A stretch of 33,410 nt of DNA, from NCBI GenBank assembly GCA_003164045.1, contig PLRU01000052.1:19419-52828 (forward strand). The letters run 5' to 3'. Position numbers and translations under genes: made by a program. Positions 1 to 7,739 of the stretch are shown here, piece by piece; the first letter of the stretch is position 1; each line of letters starts with the position of its first letter. Source of the DNA: Candidatus Lustribacter telmatis (GTDB lineage: Bacteria; Vulcanimicrobiota; Vulcanimicrobiia; Vulcanimicrobiales; Vulcanimicrobiaceae). Under the pieces are notes generated by a model. It saw nothing but the letters and a program-made list of their open reading frames with translations, did no database searches and was not told the DNA's origin.

Positions 1-405
1 GCCCAAGATCGTCATGAGCGTGATCAGCACGAGCGCCGCGATAATCCAAGGAAACTGAGCATTCCCCGGAACCGTCATACCGAGCCACGACGCGAGAAAC
101 CAGCCGGCCGTACCCGTCGTGAGCGAAACGGCGGGGAAGTAGAGCAAGGTGCGCGGGACCAAATAGGCGATCACCGCCGTCCGCTGCGGGATTTCGAGCC
201 GCCGCATCACGGGCCCGAGGATGAAGCCCAAGAAAATGTCCGCGCCCGTCCACAGGATCCCGGAGAGAACGTGAATCCAGTTCAGCAGCCGGACGTCGTG
301 CCGGGCTAGGGCCACGAGCATGATGAGCGGAAAGGCGAGCGCCCACCACGTCAATTGACGCTGGAGCGGTTCAGGCTTCTCCCGGACAGCGACGGCGACG
401 GCCAT
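1..405 (-). CDS. Integral membrane protein, N-terminal part (CopD/DUF2269-like)
   Basis: This gene runs off the left edge, so only its first 135 residues are visible. After a short polar N-terminus there are several hydrophobic segments: about residues 19-35, 41-62 (containing the motif [12 protein letters not shown]), 79-105 and 118-135. A His in the second helix followed by SGxLWTG is typical of small heme- or copper-associated four-helix membrane proteins such as the DUF2269, CopD or urate-oxidase membrane-domain groups, but the visible part is too short to choose between them. It is divergent from the flavin oxidoreductase at 482, and the 76-bp gap holds a perfect 16-bp palindrome. The start at 405 is the first ATG preceding the hydrophobic region. 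No strong Shine-Dalgarno was seen. The reading frame is convincing, the function is not. Confidence 0.6.
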   Translation of the reverse strand, partial: MAVAVAVREKPEPLQRQLTWWALAFPLIMLVALARHDVRLLNWIHVLSGILWTGADIFLGFILGPVMRRLEIPQRTAVIAYLVPRTLLYFPAVSLTTGTAGWFLASWLGMTVPGNAQFPWIIAALVLITLMTILG

Positions 406-421
406 GCGACGTTTTTCGCTG

Positions 422-437
422 GCATCGCGCGCGATGC
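422..437. promoter_or_regulatory. Perfect 16-bp palindrome between divergent genes
   Basis: The bases GCATCGCGCGCGATGC form an uninterrupted 8+8 palindrome between the divergent starts at 405 (-) and 482 (+). Dimeric repressors commonly use such sites, and the position would allow control of both genes. GC-rich genomes produce CG-rich palindromes by chance, so the operator role is an inference. Confidence 0.35.
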
Positions 438-481
438 TTCTATGCCACGATTGGGCGATTCCGTGTGTTATGCGAGGGCAC

Positions 482-1486
482 ATGACCGCTCTCTCTATAC
501 TCGACCTTGTCCGCGTCACCGAAGCGACGACTGCCCGCGAAGCGATGGATAACGCCCGCGATTTGGCGGCCCATGCCGAGACCCTCGGCTACACGCGTTT
601 CTGGGTCGCCGAACATCACAACATGCGCGGCATTGCGAGTGCTGCGACCTCCATCGTCATCGCCCATATCGCCGCGGGCACGAAGACGATCCGCGTCGGC
701 GCGGGCGGGATCATGTTGCCCAATCACTCACCGCTGGTGATCGCCGAGCAATTCGGTACGTTAGCGACGCTCTTCGGCAACCGCATCGATCTGGGTCTCG
801 GACGTGCGCCGGGAACGGATCAACTTGCGATGCAAGCGCTGCGCCGCGATCCGGCAAGCTCCGAGTACTTCCCGCAAGACGTACTCGAACTTCAGGCGCT
901 GCTCGCCGCACCGCAACCGGGGCAGCGCGTCGTGGCCGTTCCCGGCGCCGGCACCGAGGTTCCACTCTGGATTCTCGGCTCGAGCACGTTCGGCGCGCGG
1001 CTCGCTGCCGAGCTTGGTTTGCCGTACGCCTTCGCCTCGCATTTCGCCCCGGATCAACTCGACGAAGCGTTGCGCATGTACCGGACGTTCTTCAAGCCCT
1101 CAAAACAACTCGCGCAGCCACACGCGATGGTCGGCGTGAACATCATTGCCGCCGAGACCGATGCCGAAGCGCGGCGTCTCGCAACGACGCAGCAGATGTC
1201 GTCGACGAACATGATCCGGAATTCACGCGGCTTGAGCAAGGCGCCGATCGACGACATCGAGACCTACTGGACGCCGCTAGAAAAAGTCCAAGTCTTGCGC
1301 AAGCTCGCGTGTTCGGTAATCGGCTCGCCGGAAACGGTCCGCTCCGGCATCGATGCCCTCGTGGAGCGCACCCAGGCGGATGAACTGATGATCGTCTCCG
1401 ATGTCTTCGAGCACGCCGCGCGCCGGCGGTCCTACGAGCTTATCGCGACTGCGATGGCTGCACGCGAACCGCAACCGGCAATCTAG
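482..1486 (+). CDS. LLM-class flavin-dependent oxidoreductase (luciferase-like)
   Basis: This is a 334-residue single-domain member of the bacterial-luciferase-like family, whose members use FMNH2 and O2 (or F420) to oxidise small organic substrates. Recognisable family blocks are WVAEHHNM (41-48), the long conserved stretch around [13 protein letters not shown] (72-84) and the [12 protein letters not shown] block (102-113). Length matches the MsnO8-type subgroup. I chose the ATG at 482 because family members start with a beta strand of the form MxxLSILDLV; an upstream in-frame ATG at 404 would add residues without family character. It is divergent from the membrane protein and convergent with the amidohydrolase at 1440, overlapping its 3' end by 47 bp. 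The substrate is unknown. Neighbouring an isochorismatase-family enzyme and a binding protein, it may act in breakdown of a nitrogen- or sulfur-containing compound (inference). Confidence 0.88.
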   Translation: MTALSILDLVRVTEATTAREAMDNARDLAAHAETLGYTRFWVAEHHNMRGIASAATSIVIAHIAAGTKTIRVGAGGIMLPNHSPLVIAEQFGTLATLFGNRIDLGLGRAPGTDQLAMQALRRDPASSEYFPQDVLELQALLAAPQPGQRVVAVPGAGTEVPLWILGSSTFGARLAAELGLPYAFASHFAPDQLDEALRMYRTFFKPSKQLAQPHAMVGVNIIAAETDAEARRLATTQQMSSTNMIRNSRGLSKAPIDDIETYWTPLEKVQVLRKLACSVIGSPETVRSGIDALVERTQADELMIVSDVFEHAARRRSYELIATAMAAREPQPAI

Positions 1487-2198
1487 CCGCGCTTGCGGTG
1501 AGGTGCGCGACCACCTCGTCGATGCCGAGAACGTCGGCGTACTTCTGATGCATGTCGAAGAGGTTGATGGCGTGCGAGGCTTCGTGGCGGTCGAACACGC
1601 ACTCCTCGACGACGGTCATCTTGAAGCGATAACTTCTGCCGTCGACGCAGGTCGCGCGCACGCAGCCGCTGGTCACTTCGCCCACCAGAATGATCCCATC
1701 GACATGTAGGTCGTGCAAGTGCGACATGAGCAACGTGCCGTGAAATGCGCTCGGCGCCGCCTTGCGAATGACGGCTTCGCCCGGAATCGGCGCGACGTCG
1801 TCAACGATGTCGTAGCGGTGCGCGAGAACGTCCCGCTTTACCGCATCCGACGCGTACGCCGCCGTCTGCCGCTTGCCGCGCTGCGACCAACCGGCGACGC
1901 CGGAATCTTGCGGATCGAGCGCCGTCACGTGCACGACGGGTAACGCCGCTTCGCGCGCCGCGCGCAACATGCGGGTGAGGTGCGGCAACGCGTCCCACGC
2001 TTGCGGTCCGCACGTACTCGGCCACTCTTCAATCGCGTCGGCGACCGAGGCCGGCCGGCGATCGCCGAAGACCCACCGATACAGGTCGATCAAGACGAGC
2101 GCAGGCCGTTCGCCATAACCCCAGACCTGATGGGGCCGTTCGACCAGCGACGCCTTGTCGCTCGCGGTCAAGAACCCATCCCACACGCGCACGGCCAT
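1440..2198 (-). CDS. Isochorismatase-family cysteine hydrolase (N-carbamoylsarcosine amidase-like)
   Basis: A 252-residue isochorismatase-fold hydrolase. The family's Asp-Lys-Cys catalytic set is visible: D38 in LVLIDLY, K146 in [13 protein letters not shown] and C179 in [11 protein letters not shown], the last preceded by the usual cis-peptide region. A nucleophilic Cys marks the amidohydrolase branch (N-carbamoylsarcosine amidase, ureidoacrylate amidase, nicotinamidase) rather than true isochorismatases, which lack it. There is no signal peptide, so it should act in the cytoplasm. Its ATG directly follows the stop codon of the binding protein at 2199-3146 with no spacer, implying one transcript and translational coupling. 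The likely job is hydrolysis of a C-N bond in the compound captured by that binding protein. The specific substrate cannot be read from the sequence. Its 3' end overlaps the convergent flavin oxidoreductase by 47 bp. Confidence 0.88.
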   Translation of the reverse strand: MAVRVWDGFLTASDKASLVERPHQVWGYGERPALVLIDLYRWVFGDRRPASVADAIEEWPSTCGPQAWDALPHLTRMLRAAREAALPVVHVTALDPQDSGVAGWSQRGKRQTAAYASDAVKRDVLAHRYDIVDDVAPIPGEAVIRKAAPSAFHGTLLMSHLHDLHVDGIILVGEVTSGCVRATCVDGRSYRFKMTVVEECVFDRHEASHAINLFDMHQKYADVLGIDEVVAHLTASAARLPVAVRVQPSQSR

Positions 2199-3146
2199 CT
2201 ACTTGCCGCCGGGCGACCAGATCAAGTCGCTCGCGTTCATCTTCTTGTCCAGTTGCTGAAATTGAAATGCGGCGTCGAGCGCCGGCTGGATGTGCCCGGC
2301 TTCGAGATCGGTCGAATGTACCACGCGGATCATCCCGCCGATCACCTTCGGATCTGCCTTGGCATACTTTGCCAAGATCAGCGCCGACTCGTCGTGGTGG
2401 GTGTTAGCCCACTTCGCAGCGGCGTAGATCGCACCGGTAAAGCGCTTTACCGCGTCGGGATGCGCCTGCGCCCACGCGCGCGTCGTGGCCCACACGCCGA
2501 TGTTGAATTCGGGGGCGATCGAGTCGAACGGCTTCGCAAAGAGCCGGTCGTCGCCGTTGCGCGCCGTCGTTTGCCATGGTTCGGCCAACATCGCCGCATC
2601 GATGCGGCCGGCCGGCAGCGCCGCGATCATCTCCGGATAGCCGAGTTCGATCATCCGGACTTTTTTGTAGTCGGCGCCGTTATCGGTCATCCACTTCTTC
2701 AGCGCTATCGTCGATTGGTCGTTCAACGCGGCGACCGCGAGCGTCTTGCCTTCGAGATCGTGCGCCGTACGCAATGGTGACGACTTCGTTACGCAGATCG
2801 CCGTCGATGGCGCTTTCGTCGTATACATGCCGGCGCCGGCAATGACCGTCAGCGGAAGGCCGCGCGCGATCGCGGTCGCGATTTGCACGGTGTTCGAAAC
2901 ACCGATGTCGCCGCTGCCCCCGGCCAGCGCCGTCGCGGTTACGCCGCCGTTGGCTAACGTCGTTATCTCAACGTCCAGTCCCCCGGCCTTGAAGAGTCCG
3001 AGATCTTGCGCGTAGTACGCCTGCGCGTAGAGATCGATCGGCACCGCCAGAACATGCACCGTATTCGCGTCGTCAGCCCGTGCGGGCGGCGTTGCCGCGA
3101 GCATTCCGGCAATGGCCAACAGCAAGAGACGGCGCAAAAGCAGCAT
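2199..3146 (-). CDS. ABC transporter substrate-binding protein, NMT1/TauA-like (SBP 1)
   Basis: A 315-residue periplasmic binding protein of the NitT/TauT type. The start at 3146 gives a clean signal peptide (residues 1-24, Leu-rich core, ending ARA-DD); a longer open frame extends to 3431 but its added residues have no family character and overlap the divergent acetyltransferase. Family marks are YAQDLGLFKAGGLDVE near the N-terminus, GSGDIGVSN, the DLEGKTLAV hinge strand, RIDAAMLAEPW, and a C-terminus ending in SDLIWSPGGK that is shared in form with four other SBPs here. No ATPase or permease accompanies it. The gene downstream in the same unit is an amidohydrolase that begins immediately after its stop codon. 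The ligand is probably a small anionic or nitrogenous organic compound, unknown in detail. Confidence 0.9.
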   Translation of the reverse strand: MLLLRRLLLLAIAGMLAATPPARADDANTVHVLAVPIDLYAQAYYAQDLGLFKAGGLDVEITTLANGGVTATALAGGSGDIGVSNTVQIATAIARGLPLTVIAGAGMYTTKAPSTAICVTKSSPLRTAHDLEGKTLAVAALNDQSTIALKKWMTDNGADYKKVRMIELGYPEMIAALPAGRIDAAMLAEPWQTTARNGDDRLFAKPFDSIAPEFNIGVWATTRAWAQAHPDAVKRFTGAIYAAAKWANTHHDESALILAKYAKADPKVIGGMIRVVHSTDLEAGHIQPALDAAFQFQQLDKKMNASDLIWSPGGK

Positions 3147-3151
3147 ATTTC

Positions 3152-3167
3152 GCGTTTGCGCGTTTGC
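3152..3167. repeat. Tandem 8-bp direct repeat in divergent intergenic region
   Basis: GCGTTTGC occurs twice back to back between the divergent starts at 3146 (-) and 3205 (+). It lies about 6 bp upstream of the SBP 1 start codon, where a leader or operator would sit. A regulatory role is possible; chance is not excluded. Confidence 0.3.
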
Positions 3168-3204
3168 GCCGGGAATCCTATTCTGCCGGCCCCAAGGTAG
3201 CGGC

Positions 3205-3666
3205 ATGCTGATTCGCCGTGCCACATCGGACGACGCCGAGCTCTTGGCAACCCACCGCGCCGCCGTCTGGATCGAGGTCGGCGACTGGGCGCGCGCAGAT
3301 TTGGAACCGCAGGTTGCCGTCTGGACGGCGTTTTTCTCCGGCGCTCTGCGCAACGGGACGTACGTTGGCTTCATCGCCGAGCGCGATGGACGTGTCGCCG
3401 GCAGCGGTGCGGTACTCATACACGCGAGCATTCCGCGCCCCGGCTTCGCGTCCGATCGCGCCGGTCGCGTGCAATCCGTCTACGTCGATCCGAACGCGCG
3501 CCACCAGGGCGTCGCTCGCGCGATCATGCAATACATTCTGGATTTCGCGCGCTCTGCTCAATTGATCTCACTTTCGCTTCATCCGTCCGATCCGGCGCGC
3601 TCGCTCTACGCCGCGCTCGGCTTCGAAGCGGCCGATGAAATGACGCTGCGGCTGGCGCCCGGCTAG
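3205..3666 (+). CDS. GNAT-family N-acetyltransferase
   Basis: A 153-residue single-domain GNAT protein, which would transfer an acyl group from acyl-CoA to an amine. It starts with the family strand MLIRRAT. Motif A is clear: the beta-4 strand VQSVYVDP (89-96) followed by RHQGVARAIM (99-108), the pyrophosphate-binding turn. Motif B follows in SDPARSLYAALGFEAADEM (128-146). The ATG at 3205 is preceded by AAGGTAG, a usable ribosome-binding site, and places the N-terminus exactly where GNAT domains begin. It is divergent from SBP 1 and 47 bp upstream of the formyltransferase-fold gene in the same direction. The substrate is unknown; no toxin-antitoxin or resistance context is visible. Confidence 0.88.
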   Translation: MLIRRATSDDAELLATHRAAVWIEVGDWARADLEPQVAVWTAFFSGALRNGTYVGFIAERDGRVAGSGAVLIHASIPRPGFASDRAGRVQSVYVDPNARHQGVARAIMQYILDFARSAQLISLSLHPSDPARSLYAALGFEAADEMTLRLAPG

Positions 3667-3713
3667 CCTCCTTACTGGGAATTTCGCCTTTTCGTCACTA
3701 ATGCGAGACGGCG

Positions 3714-4214
3714 ATGCGGATAAAAGTGTTTGGCAGCGGACCGATCTATGACGAGACGCGCGCGATCTGCGAGCGCCGTGGGCACGCCATCGTCGAGGAG
3801 CGGCCGTACGATCTCATCGTCCTGGCCAATGTCTTGCGCATCCTGAAAGCGCCGGAGATTGCGGAGGCCGGCCTCGGCGTGCTGTGTTTCCATCCGAGCA
3901 TGCTGCCGCGCCATCGCGGCGGCGACGCCGTCTATTGGACCTTCAAGATGGGCGATACCGAAAGCGGCATCACCTGGTTTTGGGTCGACGAGGGCATCGA
4001 TACCGGCCCGATCGCGATCCAGGAGTCCGTTCCGCTCCCCGCCGACAGTTCGCCCTCGAAGCTGTACTTCGAAACGCTCGTGCCCCTCGGCGCGCGCTTA
4101 TTTGATGCGTTGCTGGCCCAACTCGAGCGCGGCGAGCGCCCGAGCACGGTGCAAGACGAATCGCGTGCGACGTTTGAATTGCGCCGTCCGCCGAAGCCGA
4201 AAGAGACGGCCTGA
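3714..4214 (+). CDS. Minimal formyltransferase-fold protein (ALDH1L hydrolase-like)
   Basis: A 166-residue protein built around the formyltransferase core. HPSMLPRHRGGDAVYW (60-75) and WVDEGIDTGPI (90-100) match the 10-formyltetrahydrofolate-binding enzymes, and the distance from H60 to D96 equals that between the catalytic His106 and Asp142 of 10-formyl-THF dehydrogenase hydrolase domains. The residue two before the His is Cys58, where Fmt and PurN have a catalytic Asn; the Asn is also absent in the ALDH1L hydrolase domain, whose wording this protein most resembles. It is short: only about 59 residues precede the His instead of about 105, so part of the nucleotide-like fold is missing. No C-terminal Fmt domain is present. 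It could be a formyl-THF hydrolase, a sugar formyltransferase relative or an inactive remnant. Fold call strong, activity uncertain. Confidence 0.75.
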   Translation: MRIKVFGSGPIYDETRAICERRGHAIVEERPYDLIVLANVLRILKAPEIAEAGLGVLCFHPSMLPRHRGGDAVYWTFKMGDTESGITWFWVDEGIDTGPIAIQESVPLPADSSPSKLYFETLVPLGARLFDALLAQLERGERPSTVQDESRATFELRRPPKPKETA

Positions 4215-4217
4215 GCG

Positions 4218-5153
4218 TCAGCCCTGCCAAATGAGGTCGGCGGCGGCGACCGGCTGCATGCCGCCGTACTTCACGGCCAAGTCGAGCACCGGCTGTAGCA
4301 GGGCCACATCCGCCTTCGTCTCGCCGTATTGCGAGCGCACCATCTTTCCGGCGACTTCCGGCGCAATCTTGGTGTACTTGAGGATGATCGCTTGCGTATC
4401 GGCGTGATTGGCATTTGCCCAGCGCGCGATCTTCTGCATCACGACTTGCAGGCGCTTCGCCGTCTCGGCATTTTTTGCAAGCCAACTCGTGGTTGAGAAC
4501 CAGCCCGTAACCATATAGTGTTTGCCGACGGATTCCGAGGCATTGCCGATGATGCGCGCTTGCGTCAACGCACCGGTCGTGAACGGCTCCGCCGAAATCG
4601 CTGCCGCGACGCGTCCCGTTTCCAGGGCAACGCCCATTTCCGAAAACGGGATCTCGATGAGCTTCACCGACTTCACGTCGCCACCGTTCTGGTCGATCCA
4701 GGCCTGCATTTCGTACTGGGTGAGATCGCGCAGACCGTTCACCGCGACGACCTGCCCGTTGAGATCGGCGGCCGTCTTGACGGTTGAATTCTTGCCGGCC
4801 AATATCACGTTGGTGAGCGCGGGTGCGTTATAGATCAACGCGGGCGCGATCACGCGAAATTCAAGACCGCGTAGATGCGCTTGAGCGAGCGGGATCACGC
4901 TGCCGTAGCCGATCTCCAGCGCACCGCCGGCTACGGCCGAAGCGAGTTGCGCCGTGTTGTTCATCACGGTGATGTTGACGTTGAAGTTCGCGTCTTTGAA
5001 AAAATTATGATCGGCGCCGTAAAACGGTTCGGCCGAACCGTCGGCGCCCATCGTGCCCAACTGCAACGCTGTGGGGTCGGCCCCGCGCGCCATGCGCGGC
5101 AAACCCAAGGTCGATGCGGCGGCGAGCGCGGCAAGCGTCGTACGGCGGTTCAT
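4218..5153 (-). CDS. ABC transporter substrate-binding protein, NMT1/TauA-like (SBP 2)
   Basis: A 311-residue periplasmic binding protein of the same paralog group as SBP 1. The ATG at 5153 gives MNRRTTLAAL, a twin-arginine-like signal start, with cleavage probably after ARG-A near residue 25; an in-frame GTG at 5162 would add three residues. Family blocks: YGADHNFFKDANFNVNI, GGALEIGYGS, ADLNGQVVAVNGL, the WIDQNGGD block, VALETGRVAAAISAEPF, TGWFSTTSWLAK and a C-terminal AADLIWQG. It is the second gene of a two-gene unit behind the secreted formamidase-like hydrolase at 5197, with a 34-bp gap, and ends 3 bp from the convergent formyltransferase-fold gene. No permease or ATPase is adjacent. Ligand unknown; the pairing suggests a substrate or product of the hydrolase (inference). 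Confidence 0.9.
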   Translation of the reverse strand: MNRRTTLAALAAASTLGLPRMARGADPTALQLGTMGADGSAEPFYGADHNFFKDANFNVNITVMNNTAQLASAVAGGALEIGYGSVIPLAQAHLRGLEFRVIAPALIYNAPALTNVILAGKNSTVKTAADLNGQVVAVNGLRDLTQYEMQAWIDQNGGDVKSVKLIEIPFSEMGVALETGRVAAAISAEPFTTGALTQARIIGNASESVGKHYMVTGWFSTTSWLAKNAETAKRLQVVMQKIARWANANHADTQAIILKYTKIAPEVAGKMVRSQYGETKADVALLQPVLDLAVKYGGMQPVAAADLIWQG

Positions 5154-5196
5154 GAGCGGCACTCGGCGCCCGCGGACGAAAAGTCCTCCGCGAACC

Positions 5197-6177
5197 CTAG
5201 GACGCGACGAGTGCGAGCGCGGCGCGGCCGTTCGGCCCGTACGGGTTCCCCAGCGACTCTTCCATTTCGAAATGGTTGTAGCTCGGCGCCTCCACGAGCT
5301 GCACCGGTTTGCCCGCGGCCTTCACCGCGGCGGCGAACTCACGATTTTGACGCTGGAATTCCGGCGTTTCGTTCGTCCCGTAGGTGACGGTAATGGGCGC
5401 GTGGAGGCGATCGATATGTCGCTGCGAGCTTAGCGCGTCGATCGTCGCCATATCGAACGTCACGTACTCGCGCCGCGACGATAGACTCACCGGGACGAGG
5501 TCGTACATCCCGCTCATCAGCACGGCGCCTTTGATGAAATCGGGTGGAATGCCGCGCATCGACGACCAGTCGCTGGTGACCGCGACCCCGCAAAGATGAC
5601 CGCCCGACGAGTGGCCGCCGACGTAAAACCGCTTTTGATCGCCGCCGTAGCTTGCGGCGTTGATGTACGCCCAGGCGATCGCTCGCCGGACTTGGTCGGC
5701 CATCACGTTGAGATTGCCGCCAACTTTCGTGACCGCCGAGAAATCCGGCAGCACGAGCGTCGCACCGGCCGCAAGGAACGGTTCTGCATACACGGCGTAT
5801 TCGCGCGCGCTCCCGGCGCGCCACGCACCGCCGTGAACGAACACGAACACCGGTGCACCGCGGCGCTTCGCGCGATGAATGTCGAGTTTCTCGACATCGG
5901 CCGGTCCGTAAGCAACGGTCGTGGGCTCACCGAGGCGGGCAAGAACGAGCTTCGAATTTGCCGTGCGGCGTGCTTGAATTTGCGCGTTGAGCGGGGCGTA
6001 GGCATTTTGATCGTACGCCGCGTCCAGTTCGACTTGGTCGTAGTTTGCATACACTCTCGGACCGGCCACATGCGCGGGCGGCCCAATTTGGCACGAATCG
6101 GCCGCAAGAGCCGGTCGCGCGCCGGCCGCTGCGCCGGCGACGGCCAATGCGCCGAGCATCGAAGATCGTTTCATCAT
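5197..6177 (-). CDS. Secreted alpha/beta hydrolase, kynurenine formamidase-like
   Basis: A 326-residue alpha/beta hydrolase with a signal peptide (1-25, ending in ALA-A), so it should act outside the cytoplasm. The fold marks are the oxyanion motif HGGAW (115-119), the nucleophile elbow GHSSGG (188-193, S190) and the late His in YNHFEME (H302). The N-terminal YDQVELDAAYDQNAY and the block around TPEFQRQNREFA are typical of arylformamidases that cleave N-formylkynurenine. At the usual catalytic Asp position (HDSPEF in animal enzymes) this protein has NETPEF, so Glu270 or another acid would have to serve. Known family members are mostly cytoplasmic, making the signal peptide unusual. It leads a unit with SBP 2. 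A general esterase or amidase role is the main alternative. Confidence 0.85.
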   Translation of the reverse strand: MMKRSSMLGALAVAGAAAGARPALAADSCQIGPPAHVAGPRVYANYDQVELDAAYDQNAYAPLNAQIQARRTANSKLVLARLGEPTTVAYGPADVEKLDIHRAKRRGAPVFVFVHGGAWRAGSAREYAVYAEPFLAAGATLVLPDFSAVTKVGGNLNVMADQVRRAIAWAYINAASYGGDQKRFYVGGHSSGGHLCGVAVTSDWSSMRGIPPDFIKGAVLMSGMYDLVPVSLSSRREYVTFDMATIDALSSQRHIDRLHAPITVTYGTNETPEFQRQNREFAAAVKAAGKPVQLVEAPSYNHFEMEESLGNPYGPNGRAALALVAS

Positions 6178-6223
6178 TCCATCTCAATCAACGCGCAAGC
6201 GTGTCCCTTTTTCAATTTGTCCA

Positions 6224-6252
6224 TTGACGCCGCGGACGCCCTCGCATACGCT
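6224..6252 (+). promoter_or_regulatory. Sigma70-type promoter candidate
   Basis: TTGACG at 6224-6229 and TACGCT at 6247-6252 are separated by exactly 17 bp, 64 bp upstream of the ATG at 6317. The 139-bp divergent gap that holds it is the longest non-coding stretch in the window. Good -35 box, moderate -10 box; not tested. Confidence 0.45.
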
Positions 6253-6316
6253 GGTCCCGCAATGGACGTCTCCGATTTCCCCCGGGGGCGACGTTGCCGT
6301 GAATAAGAGGGACTCC

Positions 6317-7492
6317 ATGAAGCATCGCTATTTCTCTACGATCGCGCTCGTCGCCGTGCTGATACTGGCCGGTTCGTTGCGCGGTTCCGCCCAAACCACC
6401 GGAACGCCGTACGAACTGACCGCAATCCTGCCGCTCACCGGCGCGTTCGCGTTTTTCGGACAAGCTTCGCAGAAGACGATGAGCCTGGTTGCCGATCGCG
6501 TCAATGCCACGGGCGGCATCCACGGCCGGCCCGTGCACATGACGTTTCTCGACGATCAGTCGAGCCCGCAGCTCGACGTGCAATATGCCAACGGGTTGAT
6601 CGCAAAGAAAACCGCGGTGATCCTCGGGCCCGCCGTCACGGCCACGTGCGCCGCCGTCGCGCCGCTCGTCCGGGCCGCGGGCCCACTGATGTTCTGCATC
6701 TCCCCGTACATCGATACCGGCAGCTACGTCTACGTCACGGCTGGAACGGCCCTCGACAACGCGATCGTCGTGTTACGCTATTACCGCGAACACGGCTATA
6801 AGCGTTTCGCAATGCTCAACTCGACCGATGCCAGCGGCGCCGCACTCGATAAGGCGTTCGAAGACGCGTTCGCCTTACCGGAATTCTCGAGCCTCAACCT
6901 CATCGCGCACCAGCACTTCTCGCCCGCCGACCAAAGCGTGGCCGCGCAAATGGCCGTCATCAAAGCGTCGGGACCGCAAGTCTTGATCTCGTGGACCGTG
7001 GGCAGCCCGTTCTCGACCGTCATCCGCGGCATACACGACAGCGGCCTCGACGTGCCGGTGTGCGCCAACGGCGCGAACATGACGATCGCCCAGATCTCGC
7101 AACTCGCCAGCATCGCCCCGAAGGAGCTCGACTTCCTCACCATTCCGGCCGCGGTGCGGGGTTCGGCGGTCGAGCCGCGCATCGCCAAAGTACAGCGCGA
7201 CCTCAACGCCATGTTCGAGAAGGTCGGACTCAAGGTCGACGGCGGTTATGCCAACGGCTACGACATGACGATCCTCGTCATGGACGCGCTACGCAACACG
7301 CCGCCCGATCCGACCGCCGCCCAGATGCAGACGTACTTCTCGCATTTGCACGACTTTGCCGGCGCCAACGCGATCTATGACTTCCGTTCGGGCCAGCGCG
7401 GTTCCGGACAGAACGGATTCGAACTGGCCCGCTTTAACGCGAGTAAGAACGACTTCGAACCGATCAGCAAACCCGGCGGCGTACCGCTCTAG
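6317..7492 (+). CDS. ABC transporter substrate-binding protein, LivJ/branched-chain type
   Basis: A 391-residue type I periplasmic binding protein (branched-chain amino acid / amide family, also used for aromatic acids and urea). The ATG at 6317 is preceded by AAGAGGGA, a good ribosome-binding site, and gives a signal peptide of about 26 residues (ending GSA-Q). Family marks: LTAILPLTGAFAFFGQ at the first strand, AVNATGGI-type text (VNATGGIHGRPV), AVILGPAVTATCAAVAP, the IPV-like switch region, and the second-domain strand RFAMLNSTDASG. A C-terminal block with ANAIYDFRSGQRG fits the ligand-lid segment. No livHMGF genes are in the window, so it is an orphan binding protein here. It is divergent from the formamidase unit and convergent with the small gene at 7499. 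Ligand unknown. Confidence 0.9.
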   Translation: MKHRYFSTIALVAVLILAGSLRGSAQTTGTPYELTAILPLTGAFAFFGQASQKTMSLVADRVNATGGIHGRPVHMTFLDDQSSPQLDVQYANGLIAKKTAVILGPAVTATCAAVAPLVRAAGPLMFCISPYIDTGSYVYVTAGTALDNAIVVLRYYREHGYKRFAMLNSTDASGAALDKAFEDAFALPEFSSLNLIAHQHFSPADQSVAAQMAVIKASGPQVLISWTVGSPFSTVIRGIHDSGLDVPVCANGANMTIAQISQLASIAPKELDFLTIPAAVRGSAVEPRIAKVQRDLNAMFEKVGLKVDGGYANGYDMTILVMDALRNTPPDPTAAQMQTYFSHLHDFAGANAIYDFRSGQRGSGQNGFELARFNASKNDFEPISKPGGVPL

Positions 7493-7498
7493 ACGGAG

Positions 7499-7714
7499 CT
7501 AGTTGCGCGAAGCGCGCGAAACGGCGGTGGTGAGGGCGATCTCGACCAAGCCACCGTTCGGGAGCGCGGGGATCGCCTTGAGGCGGACCCAGTTGCTGTC
7601 AACGCGCTGCAGTAAGCCAACTTGGCGGCTGCCGTCGATCATCGTGACCTGGACGATATTTCCGTTCCACGGTTCGAGATGTTCGACGCTCAGGGGACGC
7701 GTTACGGTTGACAT
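7499..7714 (-). CDS. Small hypothetical protein, Sm/SH3-like beta fold suspected
   Basis: A 71-residue protein I do not recognise. The middle part alternates hydrophobic residues in a way typical of a small beta barrel: GNIVQVTMIDGSRQVGLLQRV, then WVRLKAIPALPNGGLVEIAL. The pattern of a Val-rich strand, a DGS turn and a second strand with Gly-Leu resembles Sm-like or SH3-like barrels, but that is only an impression. It has no signal peptide and no Cys. It lies 25 bp downstream of SBP 3 on the same strand, so it is probably the last gene of the Rieske-SBP unit, and it ends 6 bp from the convergent LivJ-type gene. Coding is likely because it fills the gap between two real genes and has ordinary composition. 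Confidence 0.6.
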   Translation of the reverse strand: MSTVTRPLSVEHLEPWNGNIVQVTMIDGSRQVGLLQRVDSNWVRLKAIPALPNGGLVEIALTTAVSRASRN

Positions 7715-7739
7715 ACGCGTATTGTTCGGCAGGACTCTC

